Assembly: GCA_040753795.1 (NCBI GenBank)
Contig: JBFMDX010000010.1
Span: 62,001 to 126,000 of the forward strand
DNA from: Thermodesulfobacteriota bacterium
Lineage (GTDB): Bacteria; Desulfobacterota; Desulfobacteria; Desulfobacterales; Desulfosudaceae
DNA: 64,000 bases
Direction of reading: 5' to 3'
Shown here piece by piece: positions 44,359-52,066 of this stretch (its first letter is position 1; every line of letters begins with the position of its first letter). Position numbers and translations under genes: made by a program. The notes under the pieces were generated by a model that saw nothing but the letters and a program-made list of their open reading frames with translations, did no database searches and was not told where the DNA came from.

Positions 44359-45495
44359 CTATTCGTCGTCTTCCCCCGCGTCATTCGGGCCGGTGCGCTT
44401 TTCGCGCCAGGCATCAAACTCCTTCATCATGGCGGCAGTGACGGAAGGCCGGACACGCGCCAGGGCGTCCTTGAAATCCTGCGAGCCGACCATGGCTTCG
44501 GTTTCACCGGCCAGTTGCCGCTTCAGCGCCGAGCGCTTGGCCCGGTCGCAGACTTCGGCAATGTCCGCCCCGCTGTAACCTTCGGTCTGCGAGACGATTT
44601 CATCGTAAGCCAGGTCGGTAGCCACCGGCACGCCCTTGAGGTTGTATTCCAGCATGGCCTTGCGGGCGGGCGCGTCGGGCGGGCCGACGTAGATGTGCGT
44701 TCCCATTCGGCCGGGACGGATGACCGCCTCATCGAGCACCCAGGGTTTATTGGTCGCGCCCAGCACCAGCAGGCAGTTGGTGTTCTTCACCAGCCCGTCC
44801 ATCTGCGTGAGGAACTGCGCGACGGTGCCGATTTTGCGGTTGCCGCGCTTGGCCAGCAGATGATCCACCTCGTCGAGGAAGAGCACGGCCTTGGGATGCT
44901 TACGGGCCTCGTCAAAGAGCCGCTGAATGTTCTTCTCGGTCTCGCCGACGTACTTGTCCTTGATCTGGGAGGCGTTGACGTTGAAGAAGGCTGCGTCCAG
45001 CTCGCCGGCGATGGCCTTGGCGACAAAGGTCTTGCCGTTGCCCGGCGGGCCATACATGAGGATGCCGCCGCCGATCTTGACCTTGAATTTTTCATAGGCC
45101 TCCGGATGCTGAAACGGCTCGATGACCTTATCGCGGAGTTCCTGCTTGACGTCTTGCAGGCCGGCCACATCGTCCAGCTTCTCCGTGGGTTTTTCCTTGA
45201 GTTGCCACTGGGACTGGGCCGCGTCCTCTTCGCCGGCGGATTCCCTGACCTGCTTGCGACCGGGGGCCGGGGCCTGTTTGACCGCCTTGGCCTTGAGTTC
45301 CTCGGCGATGTCCAGCAGTTCGAAGGCGTCGTCCACATAGCTTTGAGCGATCTTGCCGTCAACCTGCTCGGCCAGCGCAAAACCGAACTCGGCGGCCTTG
45401 GCCGTGTGAAAGAAAGCTTTGGCATAATCCTTCTCGCTCAGCGCCTTTTCGGCGGCGTTTTCGTGTTCTCGTTTCTTATCGGCGATGAAACTCAT
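44359..45495 (-). CDS. Vps4-like AAA ATPase with MIT-like N-terminal domain
   Basis: 378 residues. Residues 1-~75 are a three-helix bundle with the pattern of MIT domains (EKALSEKDYAKAFFHTAKAA, then SYVDDAFELLDIAEELKAKA). After a linker, the AAA domain has DDVAGLQDVKQELRDKVI, Walker A GPPGNGKT (149-156), Walker B VLFLDEVD (~204-211), sensor 1 LVLGATNKPW, the arginine finger region RPGRMGTHIYVGPPD, and EGYSGADIAEVCDRAKRSAL. This is the meiotic/Vps4-katanin-spastin type rather than FtsH or ClpX. Its start overlaps the stop of the ESCRT-III-like gene (ATGA). I infer that it remodels polymers of that protein. Confidence 0.85.
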   Translation of the reverse strand: MSFIADKKREHENAAEKALSEKDYAKAFFHTAKAAEFGFALAEQVDGKIAQSYVDDAFELLDIAEELKAKAVKQAPAPGRKQVRESAGEEDAAQSQWQLKEKPTEKLDDVAGLQDVKQELRDKVIEPFQHPEAYEKFKVKIGGGILMYGPPGNGKTFVAKAIAGELDAAFFNVNASQIKDKYVGETEKNIQRLFDEARKHPKAVLFLDEVDHLLAKRGNRKIGTVAQFLTQMDGLVKNTNCLLVLGATNKPWVLDEAVIRPGRMGTHIYVGPPDAPARKAMLEYNLKGVPVATDLAYDEIVSQTEGYSGADIAEVCDRAKRSALKRQLAGETEAMVGSQDFKDALARVRPSVTAAMMKEFDAWREKRTGPNDAGEDDE

Positions 45496-46139
45496 TTGTC
45501 GCCCTCCATCAGATTCTTAAGCCGCCGTCTCCCTTCGCCTATGCGCTGCTTGAGGCTGGGCTCGGTTTCGCCGCTTTCCGCGGTCTTGGCCGTCCGGGGA
45601 CCGCCCAGGTCGGCGGCGACCTCGTCGGACAGTTGCTTCATCATGTCATCCGTGGAGGGGATGGCATCGGCCATCTGGGTTTCGGCGCCTTCCATCTCCT
45701 TGCCGTACATCTTCTCCCAGATCTTGTCGGTATCCACCTGCTCGCCGAGTTTATCCTGAACCTCGTCGAGAACATCGGCCACCGCTTCGGGGTCGATCTT
45801 GACCACGGTGTTGATGGCGGAAAGCGCCTGGGTAAAATCCTGATCGGTCTTGGCCAGTTCCAGCTTGGTGAGCAACTGCTCGAAGACCCAGCGCTTCATC
45901 TCCAGCTTGCCCATCATTACCTCGCTGGCGCGCACCGTTTGCAGGTTACGCTGGGCGGCGGCCTTCTGGCCGTCCTTGAGATACTGCCGCGCCTCGGTCC
46001 AGGCCTTGTCGCGGTCCTTCTTCAGCTTGGTGAGGCGGTCCTTGACGACATCCACCGCGCTCTCGGCTTCTCGAAAGGCCTTGCGCCGCTTTTTGGCCTC
46101 CTCCCGCTCCCGTTCCTGTTTTGACTTGAATAGGCTCAT
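45492..46139 (-). CDS. ESCRT-III/Snf7-like coiled-coil protein with MIM1-like tail
   Basis: 215 residues. A basic N-terminus (MSLFKSKQEREREEAKKRRK) leads to a long charged helical hairpin (DRLTKLKKDRDKAWTEARQ, LKDGQKAAAQRNLQTVRAS), then shorter helices and an acidic linker, the charge layout of Snf7/CHMP and PspA-type proteins. The C-terminus has EPSLKQRIGEGRRR (193-206), matching the MIT-interacting MIM1 pattern [DE]xxLxxR[LI]xx-x-[KR] except that the final leucine is glycine. The next gene encodes a MIT-like Vps4-type ATPase and is translationally coupled. A distant PspA-like assignment is the main alternative. Confidence 0.7.
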   Translation of the reverse strand: MSLFKSKQEREREEAKKRRKAFREAESAVDVVKDRLTKLKKDRDKAWTEARQYLKDGQKAAAQRNLQTVRASEVMMGKLEMKRWVFEQLLTKLELAKTDQDFTQALSAINTVVKIDPEAVADVLDEVQDKLGEQVDTDKIWEKMYGKEMEGAETQMADAIPSTDDMMKQLSDEVAADLGGPRTAKTAESGETEPSLKQRIGEGRRRLKNLMEGDK

Positions 46140-46163
46140 GATTTTTGTCCTTTCTGTTGACTG

Positions 46164-47615
46164 TTAAGCCGCTCGTAAATATTCAATTATCCCGGAATTT
46201 TTCTTTAAACAAACAAAAGAGATCATCTTTCCTGATCCGGTTTTAGAGATGAGAACCGGGCGGGGCGTTCTCCACGGAGGATACCAGTCCCGCCCGGCCT
46301 CGCCGTACGGATTTGGCCAGCCGCCTTGAAAACCGGATGACGCAGGAGCAAGGCCAGGACTTTCACCGCCACACTCGACGGATCCATGAATCCGTCGATT
46401 CCGGGCGGGCCACAGGGGCCGGGAAAGTGCAGCACGACCCGAAAGCCGTTGTTGTTGTTCCGGTTGTCCGGCTGGTTCCTGTTGCGGTTGGCCGACCGGC
46501 AGTTCCTGTCGTTGTTGTTCCAACTGCCGCCGCGCAGGACGTGGGCCGTTAACGGTCTTGCCCCTTTGGAAGGTCCACTCCCGCGAAAGCCGCCGGAGCA
46601 GACAAACGCTGTTTGCCTGTCGCGCATGGCCGATCCAGCCGTCCAGGCGCGGCTTGATGTCTTCCCAATCCATATCGCCGGCGGCATAGGCCTGGCGCAT
46701 GTTTCGCACGCGACGACGAAAATCCCGGATATTATTCTTGCGAATTTCCCGATGGGTCGGCCATATGCGGAATCCCACAAAAGTAGCGCCTTCCCGCACG
46801 GGCCGGATGGAAAGCCGTTCTTCGTGCAGGCGCAAACGAAGCCCGGCGGCAAAGTCCCGGACGCCGTCAACAGCCTCGGCCAAGTCGGGCCGATGGCGGG
46901 AAAGCAGAACAAAATCGTCGCCATAACGCACATAGGCCCCGACGCCGAGGCGACTGGTGATAAAATGATCCAGGCCCGTCAAGTACCAGTTGGCAAACCA
47001 CTGGCTGGTGAGATTGCCGATGGGAAGCCCCCGTCGGCGACAATGGGGTTCCAGCAGATCATCTCCCGGGAAATATTCCAGAACCGCTTCCTGCTCGTTG
47101 CTGCCATCCACGATCAGATCCTGCAAGCGGAGAACCGGCCGGTCTTTTATGATGCGTCGGAACAGGGCTTTGAGAATTTCGTGGTCGATGCTGGGGAAAA
47201 ATTTGCGGATATCGCCTTGAACAAAGTAGGCGTGCCGCCGCATCAGCGCCTGGAGCCGATTTGCCGCCGCAAGAGTGCCTTTGCCTTTTCTGCAAGCAAA
47301 GCAGGCCGGATGCATGTGCCGATCCAGGATCGGCTCCAGCACGTTTATCAGGGCGTGGTGGACAACCCGGTCCCGGTAGGGAGCGGCCGATATCAGGCGC
47401 GGCTTCGGGCGGCTGATCCAGTGCGTCGAGAAAGCCCCCGGCCGATAGGAACCGTCCAGCAGTTGATCCCGCAAAGAGAGCAATTCCGTTTCCAGGCGGA
47501 ACTCGAATTGCTGCGTGGCCGAGCGGTTTCGTTTTCTTCGCCGCGCTTTGCAGGCCGCCAGGAGCAGGTTGTCCCAGGAGATCACGGAGTCCCAGAGGTT
47601 TCCGTACCGCTTCAT
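46164..47615 (-). CDS. DGR reverse transcriptase with C-terminal extension over the template repeat
   Basis: 483 residues from the ATG at 47615, in an ATGA overlap with avd. Residues 1-~345 are a reverse transcriptase: [15 protein letters not shown], motif [14 protein letters not shown] (Asp135), the DGR-type signature [16 protein letters not shown] (others have QGxxxSP), and [14 protein letters not shown] (YxDD at 231-234). The usual family length is 320-380. Here the frame continues about 130 residues, rich in Gln, Pro and Arg, across the template repeat (about residues 356-397) before stopping. The extension may not be functional protein. With Avd it copies TR RNA into cDNA with errors at adenines. 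Confidence 0.93.
   Translation of the reverse strand: MKRYGNLWDSVISWDNLLLAACKARRRKRNRSATQQFEFRLETELLSLRDQLLDGSYRPGAFSTHWISRPKPRLISAAPYRDRVVHHALINVLEPILDRHMHPACFACRKGKGTLAAANRLQALMRRHAYFVQGDIRKFFPSIDHEILKALFRRIIKDRPVLRLQDLIVDGSNEQEAVLEYFPGDDLLEPHCRRRGLPIGNLTSQWFANWYLTGLDHFITSRLGVGAYVRYGDDFVLLSRHRPDLAEAVDGVRDFAAGLRLRLHEERLSIRPVREGATFVGFRIWPTHREIRKNNIRDFRRRVRNMRQAYAAGDMDWEDIKPRLDGWIGHARQANSVCLLRRLSREWTFQRGKTVNGPRPARRQLEQQRQELPVGQPQQEPAGQPEQQQRLSGRAALSRPLWPARNRRIHGSVECGGESPGLAPASSGFQGGWPNPYGEAGRDWYPPWRTPRPVLISKTGSGKMISFVCLKKNSGIIEYLRAA
46375..46398. other. Hairpin just past the template repeat
   Basis: TCGACGGAT, six bases, ATCCGTCGA: a perfect 9-bp stem about 27 bases beyond the 3' end of TR. 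It may shape or end the DGR RNA. Confidence 0.55.
46425..46550 (-). repeat. DGR template repeat (TR)
   Basis: Read on the minus strand, the repeat parallels the last ~40 codons of the target genes and has 12 AAC codons in that frame ([10 protein letters not shown], then [21 protein letters not shown]). AAC enrichment is characteristic of DGR templates, since mutated AAC yields many residues but no stop. It lies inside the 3' part of the reverse transcriptase frame but in a different phase. Confidence 0.95.
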
Positions 47616-47956
47616 GATGCGACTCCCTTGCTGGCCAGCCATCCGCCGATCTGCGCGCCGATACTTTGCATTCTTTCGGCCGCATGTCCGTGACTTTTCT
47701 GCGGCAGGGCCTTCAAATCCTTGGACAGCCTGACCTGAAAGCGAAGCACCTCCAGTTCAATGTTCGCATCGTTGAGAAAATCCGTTTTGCGGCGCGAATA
47801 TTTGGCCCGCAGAAGCAGTTCCAGAATCCGCTGAAGGCGATTCTCCATGGCCAGCCCCAGACTGTAGCGATGATGGCGCGGGAACTTCTCCGTATGACTG
47901 ATGAGCCACAGGGTGAAGTCATAGAAGTCCTGAATGACTTTCAACTCTTGCGCCAT
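47612..47956 (-). CDS. avd: DGR accessory variability determinant Avd
   Basis: 114 residues from the ATG at 47956, normal for Avd. A basic four-helix bundle related to the S23/23S rRNA intervening-sequence family: VIQDFYDFTLWLISHTEKFPR, RYSLGLAMENRLQRILELLL, RRKTDFLNDANIELEVLRFQVRL and a final GGWLASKG. In the Bordetella phage DGR the Avd pentamer binds the reverse transcriptase and template RNA and is required for diversification. It lies between target 1 (about 100 bases upstream, with the hairpin in between) and the reverse transcriptase gene, which it overlaps. Confidence 0.9.
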   Translation of the reverse strand: MAQELKVIQDFYDFTLWLISHTEKFPRHHRYSLGLAMENRLQRILELLLRAKYSRRKTDFLNDANIELEVLRFQVRLSKDLKALPQKSHGHAAERMQSIGAQIGGWLASKGVAS

Positions 47957-47995
47957 ATTCTTCTCTCCATGCCGAGCGGCCATTTTTGCCGTCGA

Positions 47996-48014
47996 CCAGG
48001 GGCTTCGCCCCTGG
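47996..48014. other. Hairpin downstream of VR1
   Basis: CCAGGGGC, TTC, GCCCCTGG: a perfect 8-bp stem about 40 bases past the stop of DGR target 1. A homologous segment with hairpin follows VR2. Confidence 0.65.
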
Positions 48015-48053
48015 ACCCCAAAAACAAAGGGTAAAAGGGCAAAATCCAAAGGG

Positions 48054-49073
48054 TTATTTTAAGTCCAGCACGACCCGAAAGCCGCTGCTGACGTCCCGGT
48101 TGCCCGGCCGGCTCCTGCCGCGGTAGGCCGACCGGCAGTTCCTGCCGCTGCTGTTCCAACTGCCGCCGCGCAGGACGCGGGCCGCTCCGACGTACGCCCA
48201 AGCCGTCCAAACGCTGCCGTCCTGCGGTGCGCCTTTATAATCTTCATGCCAGGGGTCCTCACACCATTCCCAGACATTGCCGATCATGTCATGCAATCCC
48301 CAGGCATTGGCTTTCTTTTCTCCCACCGGGTGCGTCGTTTCGCCGCTGTTATCCTCAAACCAGCCGATATCATCAAGTTTGCCATAACGAGAAGCTACGG
48401 CTCCGGCACGGCAGGCATATTCCCACTCAGCTTCGGTAGGCAGGCGCACCTTGCTTGATCCCAGGCCCAATAGATCATATAAATTATTCAGACGACTTAA
48501 ATAAGCCTGGCAGTCATCCCAAGACACGCTTTCAACAGGATTATTATCCGTATCACCTTCCTGGAAGGCAGAAGGGTTCTGACCCATCACTACCTGCCAC
48601 TGCTGCTGGGTAACAGGAAACTTAGCCACATAGAGGGGCGAGGCGATCGTCACTTTATGCTGCGGCTTCTCGTCAGCTTGGGCTTCCGGATCATCGGAAG
48701 AACCCATGAGGAACTCTCCCGGCGGAACCAGCCGCAGGACGATCCCCGTTTCTTTCAGCCTGATTTCCAGGGGATATCCTTTCTCCACCCACTCCTTCTG
48801 GCGCTTTTGGGCTGCCTCGCTGCCGGCATTCAAACCGCCCAGCCGCGCATAGGTGGCGTCGGCGATTGGTTCCAGGAAGTCCGGCAGAAGGGATTTTCCA
48901 TTTGCTGCCCCTTGGGCGGATGCTGCTTTTCCGCAGAAAGGACAGAATTGAAAAGACAGGTCGAGTTCTTTGCCGCAGCCCTGACAGATATGTTTTTTGG
49001 CTATCTTCTGTCCGCAGGCCGGGCAGGCATTCCAGCCGCTCTGTATTTCCTGGTTACACTTGGTGCATTTCAT
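48054..49073 (-). CDS. DGR target protein 1: zinc ribbons plus FGE-sulfatase-fold (C-type-lectin-like) domain
   Basis: 339 residues. Two N-terminal zinc ribbons (CTKCNQEIQSGWNACPACG, CQGCGKELDLSFQFCPFCG), a linker, then an FGE-sulfatase fold at ~100-339 (LRLVPPGEFLMGSSDD, PVTQQQWQVVMGQNPS, RLPTEAEWEYACRAGA, MIGNVWEWCEDPW). The C-terminal LRGGSWNSSGRNCRSAYRG ... GFRVVLDLK is variable region VR1. The diversified residues should line the ligand-binding face. The start codon overlaps the stop of the coiled-coil gene upstream (TGATG). No signal peptide, so the sensor is cytoplasmic, unlike phage or surface DGR targets. Confidence 0.93.
   Translation of the reverse strand: MKCTKCNQEIQSGWNACPACGQKIAKKHICQGCGKELDLSFQFCPFCGKAASAQGAANGKSLLPDFLEPIADATYARLGGLNAGSEAAQKRQKEWVEKGYPLEIRLKETGIVLRLVPPGEFLMGSSDDPEAQADEKPQHKVTIASPLYVAKFPVTQQQWQVVMGQNPSAFQEGDTDNNPVESVSWDDCQAYLSRLNNLYDLLGLGSSKVRLPTEAEWEYACRAGAVASRYGKLDDIGWFEDNSGETTHPVGEKKANAWGLHDMIGNVWEWCEDPWHEDYKGAPQDGSVWTAWAYVGAARVLRGGSWNSSGRNCRSAYRGRSRPGNRDVSSGFRVVLDLK
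48061..48186 (-). repeat. DGR variable repeat VR1
   Basis: Aligned with TR over about 125 bases, VR1 shows 15 substitutions, every one at an adenine of the template sense strand (13 to G, 2 to T) and none elsewhere. This is direct evidence of recent adenine-specific mutagenic homing from this TR. Confidence 0.95.
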
Positions 49074-49678
49074 CAGCGATCTGTCTCCAGTTCTTTTAAG
49101 CGTTGAAGCGTTGATTCGGAAAGCTCGGCTGAAGTCTCTTTGGTCCCCTCCAGTTCGCCGACCCGTTGGGACACATCCATGGCGGCGCGCTCCGGCCCTT
49201 CATAGCTTTCCCGCTCAAGGTCGCGAGCTTCGCGGTCGGAAGCCTTGAGCTGTCCGAACATACCCTGAAGATCCAGGGCGATGTCATCCAACTGCCCTTC
49301 CTGGATGCCGCTGGACTGGGCCGCGACAAGCTCGTGAACCTTGGCGAGCGCCAGGGAGATGCGGTCCACGTTGGCGGTGATGATGGTCTCCCGCCCCTTC
49401 AGGCGGTCAAGGTCGCGGAAGGTCTGCTCGATTTCGCGGATCAGCATCCGCTTGATATCGCCGCGGGCCGCATCCGACTCCTTTTTTTTCTGAACGGCGC
49501 GGTTTTCCAGCCTGCGGATTTCATCCTTCAACGTTTCCAGCTGGTCCATGTTGCCGGCGCGGGCGGCCGACAGTTTCTGTTCCATCAGCTCCAAATGTTT
49601 GGCCTGGGACGGTTTCATGCCGAGCGATGCGGCGATTTTTGCCAGTACAGCAGACAGGTTTTCATTCAACTTGCCCAT
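49073..49678 (-). CDS. Coiled-coil protein, possible second ESCRT-III/PspA-like subunit
   Basis: 201 residues, almost entirely charged helix. A central long hairpin (LETLKDEIRRLENRAVQKKK, IKRMLIREIEQTFRDLDRLKG, ANVDRISLALAKVHELV) is followed by acidic shorter helices, and the end STLQRLKELETDR contains RLxxL as in MIT-interacting tails, though spacing to the upstream leucine is one residue short. No membrane segment. Layout and context suggest a partner of the ESCRT-III-like protein at 45492-46139. It lies between the papain-like peptidase (7 bases) and DGR target 1 (overlap). Confidence 0.55.
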   Translation of the reverse strand: MGKLNENLSAVLAKIAASLGMKPSQAKHLELMEQKLSAARAGNMDQLETLKDEIRRLENRAVQKKKESDAARGDIKRMLIREIEQTFRDLDRLKGRETIITANVDRISLALAKVHELVAAQSSGIQEGQLDDIALDLQGMFGQLKASDREARDLERESYEGPERAAMDVSQRVGELEGTKETSAELSESTLQRLKELETDR

Positions 49679-49684
49679 GGTCTA

Positions 49685-52066
49685 TCACTCCTTTTCTTCC
49701 GATGCACGTCGGTTTATCTGCGCTTGAACAAGCCCAGTTCCATATACCAAAAAGACGATAAGCAGGAAGCCGGTAACGCCGCCGATGTTTATCATGCTTT
49801 TTAACGCCAGGCCGCTGACGCCGACGCCGGCGCTGACAAACAGCAGGAAGTGCCGGCGCAGGAAACCCCGATGAAATGAGGCAGGCGTCAGTTTTGACTG
49901 ATCACCCGGGCGACGGCGGCGAATGGCAATGGCCCCCCCCTTCAACTGTTCGACCAGGTAAGTGTCCCGGCTGACCTCCTGCATGGCCAGGAAGGCGTCA
50001 CGGACCGTTGTTTTTCGATAGTGCGTCTCCCCGGCGATTTTTTCAACGGTGATGTTGGCCTCATATCCGTCGGCGATACGGCGGTCCACCACGGTTTTAA
50101 CTGTTGATACCCGTTCCTGCCAGGTAAGGGGCGCCATGCGGTCAAGAAAGTTGCGGAACGACACGCGCGTGGCAAAGAAGGGCGGGGTGGTTGTCTGCCA
50201 CAGGTCATCGTTATTGAAACAACTCAAAAGGATGCAATGGTCGCCCGCTGCCATGCCTTTTATGTCTTCCGGCCAGGGCAAGGCGGAACCCAGGGTAAAA
50301 AAGCTATAGACCGGCTTGCGGCCGGCGGCGGTGTCAGCTTGTCGCGCGACGAGGTCGCGCACGGCTTGAATGGTTGCGGCATCAGGCCTGGCAAAGGAGG
50401 GCGGCTGGTCCGGCTGCAATTTAACCGGGGTAATAAACGCGGCCACGATCCGGATATCCGCGGGAATAGACTTTATTCGATAGATGCGGAGGGAATTAAC
50501 CGCCGACAGGGCCGCCATCCACTCCCGGGGCGGTTTCATGTCCGGCGGGCACCCGGTTTGTGCCAGGAGCGCATGCCGGAGGCCGTCGGTCAGGTCGGAT
50601 TCCTGAGTGAAACGGCGGATATGGGACTGCCATGGCAGCAGGGACGCGGCCGTGGGCAGGTTGATGTCGGGGAAGGCCGCGCCCACGGCGGTCTTGAGGT
50701 TTTCCTCGATTGCGGCAAAAAATTTCTGGCTGGCGGATTGTTTGCGGGCCAGATCGCCGACAAACCTGTCGGGCCAGTCGGCTCTGGCAGGAAACCAGAG
50801 GCTCGCCCTGAGTTCCGGGGTCCAGGCCCGATTCAGTCGCAGAAATTCCTGGCGGTTTTCGGGGGTGTCTTCCCGTAAAACATCCGGCTGTCGGGGATGA
50901 TACAGGACCCGTGTGCCGGGCTTGAGCAGGCGGCGATCCAGGTCGCGGCCCTCCCTTTCGAGTACGCGAACAAATTCACGCCATTCCGGCTCCGGCGATT
51001 CCATTTTTACTTCCTTTACAGGAGCGCTGGGCGGACCCGTGAACGCTTCCACGGCGAAACGTTCAATATAGTCGTATGGCAGCAGCGCATGGCCGGGAGC
51101 TTCCGGGCTGTCCGGCGCCCAGCCGAGTCCCCAGCTGTTGCGGACGATAAAGTAGCCGCCGCCGGGAACCGTATCATCATCGACGTAACCCACCGCGCAC
51201 ATGGCGTGTCCGCCCACGATCTCTTCGCCGGGAAGGGGCAGCGTAATCTTGCCGGTGCGATTTGTTTCTGCCGAACAATACCAGCTGTCGAAGACCAGCG
51301 TCCCGAATGTTACCGGCATTCCGCCCTGACCGTTCTCGCCGGCAAGGACGTACTTGTAATTCTGAACGAGCCCCGGCTCCACGGTACGGGCCGAAGGCAG
51401 GCGATAGCGTTTGGCCTTTTCCTGTGGATCAGACCGGGGCGGCCCCTGGCCTTCGGTGGCCGATTGCATGGGGTTATATGGCCAGGCCGAGGCCTGACAT
51501 ACCCCGTATTCCTGGAGAACCGTCATGGCGGTGTGAAGGGCGGTTCCGGGATCCGGGCTGCCGTCCAGCTCCTTGCATCCCCAGTAAAGGAATTGCTCAG
51601 ACAGGGGCTCCGGCGGCGTGAGCAGGAATTCGCGCAAGGCAACGGTGGCGAAAGCAACGCAAGTGCCGCGCTCCCCCTGGTCGCGGGCCGGCGGCAGGCG
51701 ATCCATCAGGCGGACGGCCGGCGGCAGGCGATCATCAAAGGCGCCGGCAGGCAACGGACGGGATGGTCGCAGGCGTCCTTCCGCGCGATAGATATCAACC
51801 ATTTGCGGGTCAAGGAGGCAACCCAGAAGGCCCCCCCGTTGCGGCCGGCGAAGCAGGGCCAGACGATTTGATGGGACAGCGGCGGCAAAGTTATTGGTTG
51901 AGAGGGCGCGCAGCGCGATTGCCTCGCTGCTTTGATGCTTGTCCGACAGGGCGGCGATAAGGGCGATGGCCTCTTCAACCGATTCAATCCACAAGGACTG
52001 GAGCAAACGGACCTGGTCCGGTGATATCGCAAGAGATGAAAGAGGTGTCTGACCGGGTATCCTCAT
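49685..52066 (-). CDS. Papain-like (C1A) cysteine peptidase with helical N-terminal domain and C-terminal membrane segments
   Basis: 793 residues. The first ~60 residues are a helical module (SPDQVRLLQSLWIESVEEAIALI) that resembles the small protein encoded next. The peptidase domain (~110-350) has the papain residues RDQGERGTCVAF (Gln130, Cys136), GGHAMCAVGY (His287) and FIVRNSWGLGW (Asn310). A large middle region is unassigned. Near residue 735-780 two membrane helices occur (FLLFVSAGVGVSGLALK and TGFLLIVFLVYGTGLV), leaving both ends probably cytoplasmic. Its start overlaps the preceding gene (ATGA). It may be an effector of the cluster. Confidence 0.85.
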   Translation of the reverse strand: MRIPGQTPLSSLAISPDQVRLLQSLWIESVEEAIALIAALSDKHQSSEAIALRALSTNNFAAAVPSNRLALLRRPQRGGLLGCLLDPQMVDIYRAEGRLRPSRPLPAGAFDDRLPPAVRLMDRLPPARDQGERGTCVAFATVALREFLLTPPEPLSEQFLYWGCKELDGSPDPGTALHTAMTVLQEYGVCQASAWPYNPMQSATEGQGPPRSDPQEKAKRYRLPSARTVEPGLVQNYKYVLAGENGQGGMPVTFGTLVFDSWYCSAETNRTGKITLPLPGEEIVGGHAMCAVGYVDDDTVPGGGYFIVRNSWGLGWAPDSPEAPGHALLPYDYIERFAVEAFTGPPSAPVKEVKMESPEPEWREFVRVLEREGRDLDRRLLKPGTRVLYHPRQPDVLREDTPENRQEFLRLNRAWTPELRASLWFPARADWPDRFVGDLARKQSASQKFFAAIEENLKTAVGAAFPDINLPTAASLLPWQSHIRRFTQESDLTDGLRHALLAQTGCPPDMKPPREWMAALSAVNSLRIYRIKSIPADIRIVAAFITPVKLQPDQPPSFARPDAATIQAVRDLVARQADTAAGRKPVYSFFTLGSALPWPEDIKGMAAGDHCILLSCFNNDDLWQTTTPPFFATRVSFRNFLDRMAPLTWQERVSTVKTVVDRRIADGYEANITVEKIAGETHYRKTTVRDAFLAMQEVSRDTYLVEQLKGGAIAIRRRRPGDQSKLTPASFHRGFLRRHFLLFVSAGVGVSGLALKSMINIGGVTGFLLIVFLVYGTGLVQAQINRRASEEKE

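Larger units (their letters stand above)
46164..48186 (-). mobile_element. Diversity-generating retroelement core (VR1-avd-RT-TR)
   Basis: Contains, in transcription order, VR1 at the 3' end of the target gene, a hairpin, avd, the reverse transcriptase gene and the template repeat. VR1 and TR differ only at template adenines. A second, older variable repeat lies about 7 kb downstream at 39124-39246. Confidence 0.93.

Noticed and set aside
46223-46933. A minus-strand open frame whose end reads [10 protein letters not shown]...GFRVVL, like a third FGE-type target
   Set aside because: It overlaps the reverse transcriptase in another phase, has no FGE core or start, and its end is the template repeat itself. 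It is not a gene.
50897-51871. A 324-codon plus-strand frame opposite the C1 peptidase
   Set aside because: No domain, composition of an antisense frame, and it lies against the catalytic region of the peptidase.
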